Source: Rheinheimera maricola (GTDB lineage: Bacteria > Pseudomonadota > Gammaproteobacteria > Enterobacterales > Alteromonadaceae). Taken from it: a stretch of DNA of 64,000 bases. Positions 25,006-33,756 of the stretch are shown piece after piece. How positions within the stretch are numbered: the first letter of the stretch is position 1; each line of letters begins with the position of its first letter. The stretch is from positions 248,001 to 312,000 of the forward strand of contig NZ_JAERPS020000002.1 of NCBI RefSeq assembly GCF_016918075.2. Reading direction: 5' to 3'. The notes below the pieces were generated by a model. The model was given only the letters and a program-made list of their open reading frames with translations. It was not told the origin of the DNA and did no database searches. Position numbers and translations under genes: made by a program.

Positions 25006-26481
25006 ATGCAGTTTTATCATCCTCTTAAAGCAATACTATTTGTTGCCATCTTGCCAAACATAGCCTTGATTATCTTGGCGATATGGTTTGATTTAAACCG
25101 ACCTTATGTAAATTTAGATTACCTTTTTGTCAGCTTGTTAACGCTTACCCGCCTGCGCTGGTTAGGCATTGCTTTTTTTATATTACTTTTTGCTATCGAC
25201 TTATTTGTTTTAGCTGGGCAGATATTTTTATTCATCCGACCCGACAACCTGCTGTATCTAATAAAATTTTTACCTGAAACATCAAGTGCTTATCAGTTTG
25301 GGATAATTGGATTAGTTATTTTATTAGTCTTACTTACTTATGTTCAGCTATCGATTCCTAAAGTTGCAAAACCACTCCATACTTTAGTGATTTTTAATAT
25401 CGCTTTGATTCTCTATGCAATGAATGTTTATGGTTCCGGCGACCCGCAAGAGCGGATCTGGCGTGTTCAAAGTAGTCCTTTAGTCGATAGCCAACTGTTA
25501 TTTTTATTGGACAACAGAAGTGATGGTTTTTTGCAAAGTTTTATCAGTGATGGCCCGGCGCTATCAAACATCAAGGTAAGCGGAGCATCCGCTGATTGGT
25601 TCAACACAGAAAAAGCCGATAGCAAAAAAAACTTAATGCTAATTGCTAGTGAGTCTTGGGGCGTGCCACTTAATCACAATATTCAACAAGCTTTACTTGC
25701 CCCGTTAACCAACCTGAATAGAAAAATCAAGCACATTGATAGTGGTCAATTTAATTTCAGCGGCCCGACGCTTGCGGCTGAATTAAGGGAGCTTTGTCAG
25801 TTAGATGCTTTTCATTACAATCTGAAAGACGTTACTAACGGTTTCGAGAACTGCTTGCCAAATAAACTGAAACAATCCGGATACAAAACATACGCCATGC
25901 ATGGCGCGACTGGCGTGATGTACGACCGTATCTATTGGTACCCGCGGGCAGGTTTTGAGAGCAGCACTTTTTTTGAAACTCAAGTCTGGCCAAGGCGTTG
26001 TTTTTCGTTTCCGGGCGCCTGTGATATCGACATGATTGAAACTGCAAGCAAAGCTCTTTCAAGTTCAGACCCTACTTTTTTGTATTGGCTAACCTTAAAC
26101 AGCCACTCGGTTTACGATACCCGAGATATCCATATTGATCTTTTTGATTGCGAGAACTTTAACGTTGATCCAACCACTCAGAGCTGCCGCAACCTAAAGT
26201 TGCACGCACAGTTTTTTTACAGTTTGGCCAAGTCCATCGAAGCTGGTAACTTTGCTGGCGTTGAAGTAGTTATAGTCGGTGACCATACACCTATTATTAC
26301 CAGCCCAGAAGAAAAAGCCGCCTACTTTGTTGACCAAAAAGTACCATGGATAAAATTCAGCGTAGAGCATGGTAACAATAATGCCCTGGTACAAAACGAC
26401 CATAATGAGAGTTCTGATAATATACCCGCAGCTGAAGATGCTGTGCCAAGTAATATCTCAGCGAAACAATCAGCTCGCTGA
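25006..26481 (+). CDS. Sulfatase-fold membrane transferase (LtaS/OpgB/EptA-like)
   Basis: A 491-residue inner membrane protein with four N-terminal helices (about 10-28, 48-70, 95-115, 125-140) and a periplasmic alkaline-phosphatase/sulfatase-fold domain. Metal and nucleophile segments are visible: LMLIASESWG with the first acidic ligand, FSGPTLAAELREL with the likely Thr nucleophile and VVIVGDHTP with the Asp-His pair. Relatives transfer phosphoglycerol or phosphoethanolamine from phospholipids. I chose the ATG at 25006, since an earlier in-frame ATG lies inside the pilA terminator. The position directly after pilA suggests modification of pilin or its glycan, but this is inference. The gene is AT-rich. 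Confidence 0.75.
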   Translation: MQFYHPLKAILFVAILPNIALIILAIWFDLNRPYVNLDYLFVSLLTLTRLRWLGIAFFILLFAIDLFVLAGQIFLFIRPDNLLYLIKFLPETSSAYQFGIIGLVILLVLLTYVQLSIPKVAKPLHTLVIFNIALILYAMNVYGSGDPQERIWRVQSSPLVDSQLLFLLDNRSDGFLQSFISDGPALSNIKVSGASADWFNTEKADSKKNLMLIASESWGVPLNHNIQQALLAPLTNLNRKIKHIDSGQFNFSGPTLAAELRELCQLDAFHYNLKDVTNGFENCLPNKLKQSGYKTYAMHGATGVMYDRIYWYPRAGFESSTFFETQVWPRRCFSFPGACDIDMIETASKALSSSDPTFLYWLTLNSHSVYDTRDIHIDLFDCENFNVDPTTQSCRNLKLHAQFFYSLAKSIEAGNFAGVEVVIVGDHTPIITSPEEKAAYFVDQKVPWIKFSVEHGNNNALVQNDHNESSDNIPAAEDAVPSNISAKQSAR

Positions 26482-26501
26482 ACAAACTTCGAGGTGATGC
26501 T

Positions 26502-27583
26502 CTGAACCAGGTAACGTCGGTATATCTGGATTTATTGCGACTGTTTGCAGCGCTAATGGTGTTTTTTTATCACGCCAGCGCTGAACGATTGAACGGACAG
26601 TGGCTGAGTGGCATCGGTAGCTTTGGACATGATGCGGTCATCGTCTTCTTTGTGTTGTCTGGCTTTGTCATAGCTTACATTACTAATCAACGGTCTAGTG
26701 ATATCAGTAGCTTTATAAAAAGCCGTTTAGCCAGATTATATTCTGTTGCCATTCCAGCACTACTTTTTACCGTTGTAGCTGATAATGTCGGTATATACTT
26801 GACGCCAGACATTTACCTGGCACCTTACTATCAAGATAGCTACCCACTAGCTCGCTTTGTTCACAACTTATTTTTTATAAATGAATTATGGTTTACGTCA
26901 TGGCGGGCTTTTTCTAACGGTCCATTCTGGTCATTATCTTACGAATTTTTTACTATGTTATATTTGCCACTGCCTTTTATCTAAGGGGAGTTAAACGCAT
27001 AGTTTATGTCAGCATGACTGCCATTATTGCTGGTCCGAAGATATTGCTGTTATTGCCAACTTGGCTGCTGGGTGTTGTGCTGTTTCATATATGCAAAAAG
27101 ATTAGGCACCATTTAAGCATAGGCGTATTGCTAATACTAAGTTCGACATGCCTATATACATTTTATCGACTATCAGGTTTGCCAGATCATCTGTATGACT
27201 TTACCCAAGATGCTTTTGGGGCAATATTCGTAAGGAGCAATTTAGAATTTAGTCGATGGTTTTTAAATGACTACATCGTTGCGCTATTAGTTTCGATGAA
27301 CATTTTCGGCGTTGTGCTTTGCTCGGCCAATTTTAGTATTAATGAAAAACTGAGCTTTTATATTCGTTACTTTGCAGGTATGACATTTACACTCTATTTA
27401 TTCCATTATCCTTTGTTGCAGCTCTTCGGTAGTATTTTCAACAGTAGTGCAGCTGTTATTATTTTAACTTTAGCTAATATTGTCATAATTGCTCCTTTAA
27501 CAGAGGGACGCAAATCTTACTGGTTGAAACTTGTTAACCGATTGCACAGTCAAGTGAGAAAGCCCGTACACAACAGGTATTAA
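26502..27583 (+). pseudogene. Acyltransferase-3 family membrane protein with a frameshift
   Basis: Two frames join into one acyltransferase-3 protein of about 360 residues. The first carries YLDLLRLFAALMVFFYHAS with the catalytic His, then VFFVLSGFVIAYI and WSLSYEFF; it stops at 26984. From 26951 the next frame gives YVIFATAFYLRGVKRIV and the remaining helices to 27583. The join lies in a run of six T (26946-26951); seven would restore the frame. The first frame also lacks a normal start: GAGG stands 7 bases before a CTG at 26502. These enzymes O-acylate sugars in the envelope. It may be inactive or switched by the T run. Confidence 0.75.
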
Positions 27584-27662
27584 ACTTGAATAACCCGCGT
27601 TTAGTGGCATAATCAACTGATTATGCAAAGTCTTATTAGCAAAATCAGGATGTTTTCGCTTA

Positions 27663-29360
27663 ATGGCCGTAACTACCACCTCTACTTTATTTAAACGCTT
27701 AGTGCAGCTGGGGCTGCTTAACGGCGAACAGACCACTAAAATTATTACTGACAAAGGTGGTCAGTTTAAAAACTTGCCTGAATTACTGATCAACGAAAAG
27801 CTGATTACCGCTGATGTGCTAGCTCAAGCTGCAGCTAGTATTGGGCAAGCGATAAGGCTGGATTTGGAACACTTTGACCTTGTCAGTGTGCCGGAAGAAC
27901 TTCGTAACGAAAAACTGATCCGTAAGACTGATATGCTGCCGCTGGGCAAACGTGGCCGCAACATGTACCTAGCTGTGGTCGACCCCACCAATATTCAAAC
28001 TATCGAAGACTTTGAATTTAACACCGGCCTAAATGCTGAGTTGGTGGTAGTGGAGTATGACAAGCTACATAAATTAATAGACCGACTGTTTGATAACAGC
28101 CTGGGTGGCGATTTTGCTGATGGCGACTGGGATTTAGGCTCACTTGGCATAGTAGAGGTTGACGAAGAAGAAAACGTTGGCGCTCAGCCTGATAAAGAAG
28201 ACCAGCCCATTATTACTTTTATTAACAAAATGCTACTGGATGCTATTCGCAAAGGTGCATCCGATTTGCACTTTGAGCCTTATGAAAAAACCTACCGCAT
28301 TCGCTTTCGTATCGACGGTATTTTGCATGAGGTCGCCAATCCACCAGTTGCATTATCAACTCGTTTGTCAGCTCGCTTAAAGGTTATGTCGCGTCTGGAT
28401 ATAGCTGAAAAACGCATACCGCAGGATGGCAGGATAAAACTGAAATTATCGGCGAAAAAGTCTATCGATTTCCGGGTAAGTACGCTGCCTACGCTGTGGG
28501 GCGAAAAAGTAGTAATGCGTATTCTCGACTCTGACAGCGCTATGTTGGGTATCGATGTACTAGGCTATGAAGAAGCGCAGAAAAAGCTCTATTTAGATGC
28601 CTTAGCCCAGCCACAAGGCATGATTTTGGTTACCGGCCCTACCGGCTCGGGTAAAACCGTCTCACTCTATACCGGTTTAGCTATATTAAATACCAGCGAA
28701 ACCAATATCTCCACCGCCGAAGACCCGGTAGAGATTAACTTAGCCGGGATAAACCAGGTACAAGTTAACCCGCGCGCAGGCTTAACCTTTGCATCGGCAC
28801 TTAAGTCGTTTTTACGCCAGGATCCAGATGTGGTCATGGTGGGTGAAATACGTGATTTAGAAACCGCCGAAATAGCCATAAAAGCGGCGCAAACCGGCCA
28901 CTTAGTGTTGTCTACCTTACACACCAACTCGGCACCAGAAACGCTAACGCGTTTGTTGAATATGGGTGTGCCGTCGTATAACGTGGCCAGTTCAGTATCA
29001 TTAATTATTGCCCAGCGCCTGGCGCGTAGGTTGTGTAATCACTGTAAAAAACAAGAGATACTGCCCGAGCAGGAACTATTAAAACAAGGCTTTAGTGAAG
29101 CACAACTGCCTACGGTAAAAGTATTTAAACCTATCGGTTGTGAGCATTGTACCAATGGCTACAAAGGCCGGGTGGGTATATACGAAGTAATGCCGGTAAG
29201 CGGCAAAATGGCCAGCATTATAATGGAAGGTGGCAACTCGCTGGATATTGCCATGCAGGCACAAAAAGAAGGTGTAAATAACTTACGCCAGTCGGGCTTG
29301 ATTAAAGCCGCAGCTGGCATGACTAGCCTGGCGGAAATAAACCGGGTAACCAAAGGCTAG
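27663..29360 (+). CDS. pilB: Type IV pilus extension ATPase PilB
   Basis: A 565-residue hexameric ATPase of the GspE/PilB family. An N-terminal MshEN-type domain (about 1-160) is followed by the ATPase core with Walker A GPTGSGKT (about 325), the Asp box, Walker B in [11 protein letters not shown] and the His box [12 protein letters not shown] tetracysteine zinc site (CNHCKK...CEHC) is present. It powers pilus assembly at the inner membrane with PilC. It starts the pilBCD unit and is separated from pilA by the AT-rich insert. Confidence 0.97.
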   Translation: MAVTTTSTLFKRLVQLGLLNGEQTTKIITDKGGQFKNLPELLINEKLITADVLAQAAASIGQAIRLDLEHFDLVSVPEELRNEKLIRKTDMLPLGKRGRNMYLAVVDPTNIQTIEDFEFNTGLNAELVVVEYDKLHKLIDRLFDNSLGGDFADGDWDLGSLGIVEVDEEENVGAQPDKEDQPIITFINKMLLDAIRKGASDLHFEPYEKTYRIRFRIDGILHEVANPPVALSTRLSARLKVMSRLDIAEKRIPQDGRIKLKLSAKKSIDFRVSTLPTLWGEKVVMRILDSDSAMLGIDVLGYEEAQKKLYLDALAQPQGMILVTGPTGSGKTVSLYTGLAILNTSETNISTAEDPVEINLAGINQVQVNPRAGLTFASALKSFLRQDPDVVMVGEIRDLETAEIAIKAAQTGHLVLSTLHTNSAPETLTRLLNMGVPSYNVASSVSLIIAQRLARRLCNHCKKQEILPEQELLKQGFSEAQLPTVKVFKPIGCEHCTNGYKGRVGIYEVMPVSGKMASIIMEGGNSLDIAMQAQKEGVNNLRQSGLIKAAAGMTSLAEINRVTKG

Positions 29361-29426
29361 TAGCACTTAACAGTTATCAACCGCATTTGACTTTCGGCGC
29401 TGCGGCGCAGCAACAGGATATTAAAC

Positions 29427-30659
29427 ATGGCTCAAGCACAAAAATTTAAAATAAAAGAGCTGGAAACCTATCTGTATAAAGGGGTAAACCGGCGCGGTAA
29501 AAAAATAGACGGTGAATTAAAAGGCACCTCGATTTCCGAGGTAAAAGCACTGTTACGCCAACAAGGCATTACCCCTTCTGGCGTAAAGAAAAAGCCCAAA
29601 TCATTATTTGGTGGTGAGCGCAAAATTACTCCCGCTGACATCTCTATTTTTACCCGCCAAATTGCGACTATGCTGGGCGCTGGCGTACCACTGGTGCAAT
29701 CGATAGATTTAATTGCCAATGGTGCCGACAATAAAAGTATGCGTACGCTTATGCAGAAAATATCGGTAAAAGTGCAGTCTGGTTTGCCGTTATCGGAAGT
29801 ATTGCGCGAGCACCCAAAATATTTTGATGATTTATACTGCGATTTAGTCAAGTCCGGCGAATCGTCCGGCTCATTGGATTCGATATTCGACCGTCTGGCA
29901 ATTTATAAAGAAAAAGCTGAAGCGTTAAAATCGAAAATTAAAAAGGCTATGTTTTACCCTATCGCGGTGCTGGTTATTGCCGCCATTGTATCGTCAATAT
30001 TGCTTATATTTGTTGTACCGCAATTTGCCGAAATTTTCTCCGGTTTCGGTGCTGAATTACCGGCGTTTACCTTATTTGTCTTGGGTATTTCTGATTTTAT
30101 GCAGGCCTATTGGTGGGCGGTGCTACTTTCGTTATTTGCTTTATCTTTTGTGGTTAAAAAGGCTTATGCCGGTAGCCTGAAATTCCGCACCTGGGCCGAT
30201 GGCCGCATTATTAAATTGCCGGTTATCGGCGATATATTAAACAAAGCAGCCGTGGCGCGTTATGCCCGCACGCTATCTACCACCTTTGCCGCCGGTGTGC
30301 CGCTGATAGAAGCATTGGAGTCTGCCGCTGGCGCCGCCGGCAACGAAGTGTATAAAAATGCCATCTTATTTATCCGCGAAGAGGTGTCATCGGGTAATCA
30401 GATGTACCTGGCAATGAACCAAACCGATCAATTCCCTGAAATGGTTGTGCAAATGGTGTCCATCGGCGAAGAATCCGGTGCACTGGACAGCATGCTAGGT
30501 AAAGTAGCCAGTATTTATGAGCAAGAAGTGGACGACGCTGTAGATGGCTTAACCGCCCTGCTAGAGCCGATGATCATGGCAGTACTGGGCGTGGTAATAG
30601 GTGGTTTAATTATTGCCATGTACTTACCTATCTTCCAACTGGGCAACGTAATTGGATAA
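29427..30659 (+). CDS. pilC: Type IV pilus inner membrane platform protein PilC
   Basis: A 410-residue GspF/PilC protein: two repeated cytoplasmic T2SSF domains (FTRQIATMLGAGVPLVQS and YARTLSTTFAAGVPLIEA) and three membrane helices (about 173-200, 222-243, 375-400). It couples PilB ATP hydrolysis to pilin polymerisation. It lies 66 bases after pilB and overlaps the start region of pilD. Confidence 0.97.
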   Translation: MAQAQKFKIKELETYLYKGVNRRGKKIDGELKGTSISEVKALLRQQGITPSGVKKKPKSLFGGERKITPADISIFTRQIATMLGAGVPLVQSIDLIANGADNKSMRTLMQKISVKVQSGLPLSEVLREHPKYFDDLYCDLVKSGESSGSLDSIFDRLAIYKEKAEALKSKIKKAMFYPIAVLVIAAIVSSILLIFVVPQFAEIFSGFGAELPAFTLFVLGISDFMQAYWWAVLLSLFALSFVVKKAYAGSLKFRTWADGRIIKLPVIGDILNKAAVARYARTLSTTFAAGVPLIEALESAAGAAGNEVYKNAILFIREEVSSGNQMYLAMNQTDQFPEMVVQMVSIGEESGALDSMLGKVASIYEQEVDDAVDGLTALLEPMIMAVLGVVIGGLIIAMYLPIFQLGNVIG

Positions 30660-30663
30660 TGCA

Positions 30664-31542
30664 GTGCAAGATTTAATACTGGTTTTTAGCCAATACCCAA
30701 CGCTGTTTATCGCGTGCACTGCGTTATTCAGCCTGGTTATTGGCAGCTTTTTAAATGTGGTGGTTTACCGCCTGCCCAAAATGATGGAAAACGAGTGGCA
30801 GCAAGAGTATCAGGAGTATTTTAGCCCTGACCAGAGCACTGCCACCCAAGCGACATTTAACCTGGCCACGCCACGCTCTAGTTGCCCCAGTTGCAACGCG
30901 CCGGTGTTGGCGCGTGACAATATACCGCTATTAAGCTGGTTGCTTTTGAAAGGCAAATGCCGCAGCTGCAGCGTAGCTATTAGCGCCCGTTACCCACTGG
31001 TAGAGGCCTTAACCGCGCTACTGTCTGCAGTGGTAGCCTGGCAACTGGGTTTTGGTCTGGCTGCTGGTGTAGCTATTGTTATTACCTGGATCCTTATCGC
31101 CCTAACGTTTATCGATATTGATAAAATGCTGCTGCCGGATCAGCTAACCCTGCCGCTGTTATGGCTGGCGCTAGTGTTTAGCCTTAGTGATTCAGCTTTT
31201 GTTAATCCATCGCAGGCTATTGTCGGAGCCGCTGCCGGTTACCTTAGTTTATGGAGCGTGTACTGGCTATTTAAGTTGCTTACCGGCAAAGAAGGTATGG
31301 GCTACGGTGACTTTAAACTAATGGCCGTGTTTGGCGCTTTATTAGGGGCTGAACAACTGCCACTAATTATTTTGTTATCGTCTTGCGTAGGTGCTGTGGT
31401 AGGTATAGTGCTGCTTAGCATACAAGGTAAAGACAAAGCCACACCCATTCCGTTTGGCCCCTACATTGCAGCAGCAGGTTGGATAGCCATACTATGGGGT
31501 GAGCAAATGACCAACGCCTATCTGCGTTACCTTGGTTTGTAA
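30664..31542 (+). CDS. pilD: Prepilin peptidase and N-methyltransferase PilD
   Basis: A 292-residue polytopic membrane enzyme that cleaves prepilins such as PilA after the leader glycine and methylates the new N terminus. It has two CxxC pairs for zinc (SCPSCNAP and CRSCSV) and both catalytic aspartates in FIDIDKMLLPD and GYGDFKLM. I chose the GTG at 30664 (GGA 7 bases before); a TTG at 30652 inside pilC is also possible. coaE follows after 6 bases. Confidence 0.95.
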   Translation: MQDLILVFSQYPTLFIACTALFSLVIGSFLNVVVYRLPKMMENEWQQEYQEYFSPDQSTATQATFNLATPRSSCPSCNAPVLARDNIPLLSWLLLKGKCRSCSVAISARYPLVEALTALLSAVVAWQLGFGLAAGVAIVITWILIALTFIDIDKMLLPDQLTLPLLWLALVFSLSDSAFVNPSQAIVGAAAGYLSLWSVYWLFKLLTGKEGMGYGDFKLMAVFGALLGAEQLPLIILLSSCVGAVVGIVLLSIQGKDKATPIPFGPYIAAAGWIAILWGEQMTNAYLRYLGL

Positions 31543-31548
31543 CGCCGA

Positions 31549-32151
31549 ATGTCGCGCTTTGTTGTAGGCGTTACCGGCGGCATTGGCTGTGGTAAAAGCA
31601 CCATTAGTGCATTATTCGCTAAGCTGGGGGTGCAGTATGTTGATGCTGACGTTGTTGCCCGCGAAGTTGTTATGCCTGGAACGGCTTGTTTACACGCTAT
31701 AAGCCAGCGTTTTGGCAATAGCATACTCACTGCAAGCGGCGAGCTGGATCGCGCAGTAATGCGACAACGTGTTTTTACAAACGCCGCAGACAAAGCCTGG
31801 CTGGAGCAGCTGTTACACCCAGCTATACGTCAGCAACTACTGGCACAACTGGCCGCGTTAACCTCGGCATATGCCTTGTTGGTTGCGCCACTGTTGCTGG
31901 AGAACAGGCTTCAAGACCATGTTCAGCGGGTACTCGTCATTGATTTACCCGAAAGCCTGCAGTTACAACGCGCTATGGCGCGGGATAACAGCAGCGAGCA
32001 ACACATAAAAGCCATAATGGCAGCGCAGATTTCGCGTACAGAGCGGCTAAAACAGGCCGATGATATTATTACTAACGACAGCAATATTGCTGATTTAGCC
32101 CCTCAGGTAGCAGCCCTGCACCAACAGTATTTGCAGTTGGCAGCCATATAG
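31549..32151 (+). CDS. coaE: Dephospho-CoA kinase
   Basis: A 200-residue P-loop kinase that phosphorylates dephospho-CoA, the last step of coenzyme A synthesis. It has the Walker A motif TGGIGCGKST at the N terminus, the VDADVVAREVV segment and the LID-like LQRAMARD. It is in the conserved pilD-coaE-zapD-yacG order of gammaproteobacteria. Confidence 0.96.
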   Translation: MSRFVVGVTGGIGCGKSTISALFAKLGVQYVDADVVAREVVMPGTACLHAISQRFGNSILTASGELDRAVMRQRVFTNAADKAWLEQLLHPAIRQQLLAQLAALTSAYALLVAPLLLENRLQDHVQRVLVIDLPESLQLQRAMARDNSSEQHIKAIMAAQISRTERLKQADDIITNDSNIADLAPQVAALHQQYLQLAAI

Positions 32152-32202
32152 CTGTACAAGGGTTTCAGTGGGCTGTCGCAACAGGCGGAATACAGCAAAC
32201 TA

Positions 32203-32949
32203 ATGACCGAACTAATCTACGAACATCCGCTTAACGAAAAACTGCGCACTTATTTACGGCTGGAACAGCTGTTAACCCAATTACACAGCTTGAATACGTT
32301 GCACAGCGAATGGCAACAACAGGCTTTTTTCAGCACATTATTTGCGTTAATAGAAGTGCTGGATCGCAACGATATCCGCCCGGATCTGATTAAAGACTGT
32401 GAGCGCAGCGAAAGCGCGTTGGTGGCCTGGGCGAACCACCCATCGGTGTCTGATGACAAACTTAAGCCGGTGCTGCAACAGGCAGTAAGGCTGCAAAGCG
32501 AACTGCTGCGTAGTGGCAAATTTGTTGGCAATTTAAAAGAGGATAAGTTTCTAGCCCCACTGCGCCAGCGTTTTTCTATTCCCGGCGGCACCTGCTATTT
32601 TGACGTACCACAACTGCATTATTGGTTTAATCTGCCTCAACCAGAGCGCCAGCAGATGGCTGAGAATTGGTGTGGTGAATTCAGCCTGCTGCAACAGGCT
32701 ATCAATTTTGTTTTGCGGTTTTGTCGCGAGAAAGGTCAGTTTAGCGGCCAGACAGCTGACAATGGCTTTTATCAGAGCAATACCGAACAAACTGAACTAC
32801 TGCGCATCCGCTACCCGTTGGAAGCCTGTGTCTACCCTACTGTAAGTGGCAACAAATACCGTTATGCCATCCGCTTTATGCAGCTGTGCGATGACACCGG
32901 ACGTAGCAACAGCGAAAAAAATATTAGTTTCGAATTGGCTTGTTGCTAA
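32203..32949 (+). CDS. zapD: Cell division protein ZapD
   Basis: A 248-residue protein of the ZapD (YacF, DUF1342) family with the typical start IYEHPLNEKLRTYLRLEQL and the FSIPGGTCYFDVP segment before the beta domain. ZapD crosslinks FtsZ filaments in the Z-ring. It follows coaE after 51 bases and precedes yacG. Confidence 0.93.
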   Translation: MTELIYEHPLNEKLRTYLRLEQLLTQLHSLNTLHSEWQQQAFFSTLFALIEVLDRNDIRPDLIKDCERSESALVAWANHPSVSDDKLKPVLQQAVRLQSELLRSGKFVGNLKEDKFLAPLRQRFSIPGGTCYFDVPQLHYWFNLPQPERQQMAENWCGEFSLLQQAINFVLRFCREKGQFSGQTADNGFYQSNTEQTELLRIRYPLEACVYPTVSGNKYRYAIRFMQLCDDTGRSNSEKNISFELACC

Positions 32950-33025
32950 CGCACTTGAATAAACTTCTGCTTTGTTGCACGGCTGAAAATGCTAGAATTA
33001 GTGCATCTGTATTTGGAGATTAGTT

Positions 33026-33253
33026 GTGAAAGTAAAATGCCCCAGCTGTGATAAAGATGTGGTTTGGTCAAGCGACGCGCCCTTCCGGCCGTTTTGCTCT
33101 GAACGGTGTAAGTTAATTGATCTGGGTGACTGGGCGGCAGAAAACCACCGCATACCGGACAAAGCCCCTATTGATACCGCGCTGTCTGAAGAGTATTTAG
33201 CCGAGCTGGAGCAGGAATTTATGGCTCAAGATAACGCTTTTTTTAAGCATTGA
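33026..33253 (+). CDS. yacG: DNA gyrase inhibitor YacG
   Basis: A 75-residue zinc protein with the four conserved cysteines in KCPSCDKDV and [14 protein letters not shown]. It binds GyrB and inhibits DNA binding by gyrase; the last part is an acidic helix ([11 protein letters not shown]). It ends the coaE-zapD-yacG set and converges on mutT. Confidence 0.95.
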   Translation: MKVKCPSCDKDVVWSSDAPFRPFCSERCKLIDLGDWAAENHRIPDKAPIDTALSEEYLAELEQEFMAQDNAFFKH

Positions 33254-33284
33254 TAATCAAATTACAACGCACATTTTAGCAGCC

Positions 33285-33692
33285 TTACTGCGCTAAGTAA
33301 TACTGCTGCAGTCGCTGCACTATGGGCTGGTTAGCATCTGGCAATTCGATGCTGTCTAACTCTGCTATATCCACCCAGCGCAGCGGCTGGCCTTCACGGC
33401 CATGCGGTTCACCGTCAAACGCCGTTACCAGATAGATATCCAGCAACACGGTTTTCTCTGGATAAGCATATTCCAGCTGCATTAAGCTGTCGCTTTGCGT
33501 TACTGTTATTGCCACTTCCTCGTATAACTCTCGTATAAGCGCCTGCTGCGCCGTTTCATCAGCCTCAACCTTTCCGCCGGGAAACTCCCATTTACCGCCC
33601 TGATGCTGTTTGCTGCCGCGTAAGGCCAACAAAATTTGCTGCTGACGCACTATTACACCGACAGCGACATGAATAACCTTAATTGAATTCAC
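33285..33692 (-). CDS. mutT: 8-oxo-dGTP diphosphatase MutT (Nudix)
   Basis: A 135-residue Nudix hydrolase with the full Nudix box (FPGGKVEADETAQQALIREL then YEEV). MutT removes 8-oxo-dGTP from the nucleotide pool and so prevents A:T to C:G mutations. The N terminus KVIHVAVGVIV and the position just downstream of secA are usual for mutT. ATG at 33692 has AGGAGA 7 bases before it. Confidence 0.93.
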   Translation of the reverse strand: MNSIKVIHVAVGVIVRQQQILLALRGSKQHQGGKWEFPGGKVEADETAQQALIRELYEEVAITVTQSDSLMQLEYAYPEKTVLLDIYLVTAFDGEPHGREGQPLRWVDIAELDSIELPDANQPIVQRLQQYYLAQ

Positions 33693-33712
33693 GTATTTTT
33701 CTCCTGAAACAA

Positions 33713-33736
33713 CAAAGCCAGCCTAGGCTGACTTTG
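33713..33736 (-). terminator. secA terminator
   Basis: CAAAG-c-CAGCC pairs with GGCTG-a-CTTTG (33713-33736). Read on the minus strand it lies 20 bases after secA and runs into TTGTTTC. Confidence 0.7.
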
Positions 33737-33756
33737 TCTTGAGATTGGCAGTGTTG

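Noticed and set aside
26535..27583. Two separate small membrane genes in the pilA-pilB interval
   Set aside because: The two frames make a continuous acyltransferase-3 protein if one T is added to the T run at 26946-26951.
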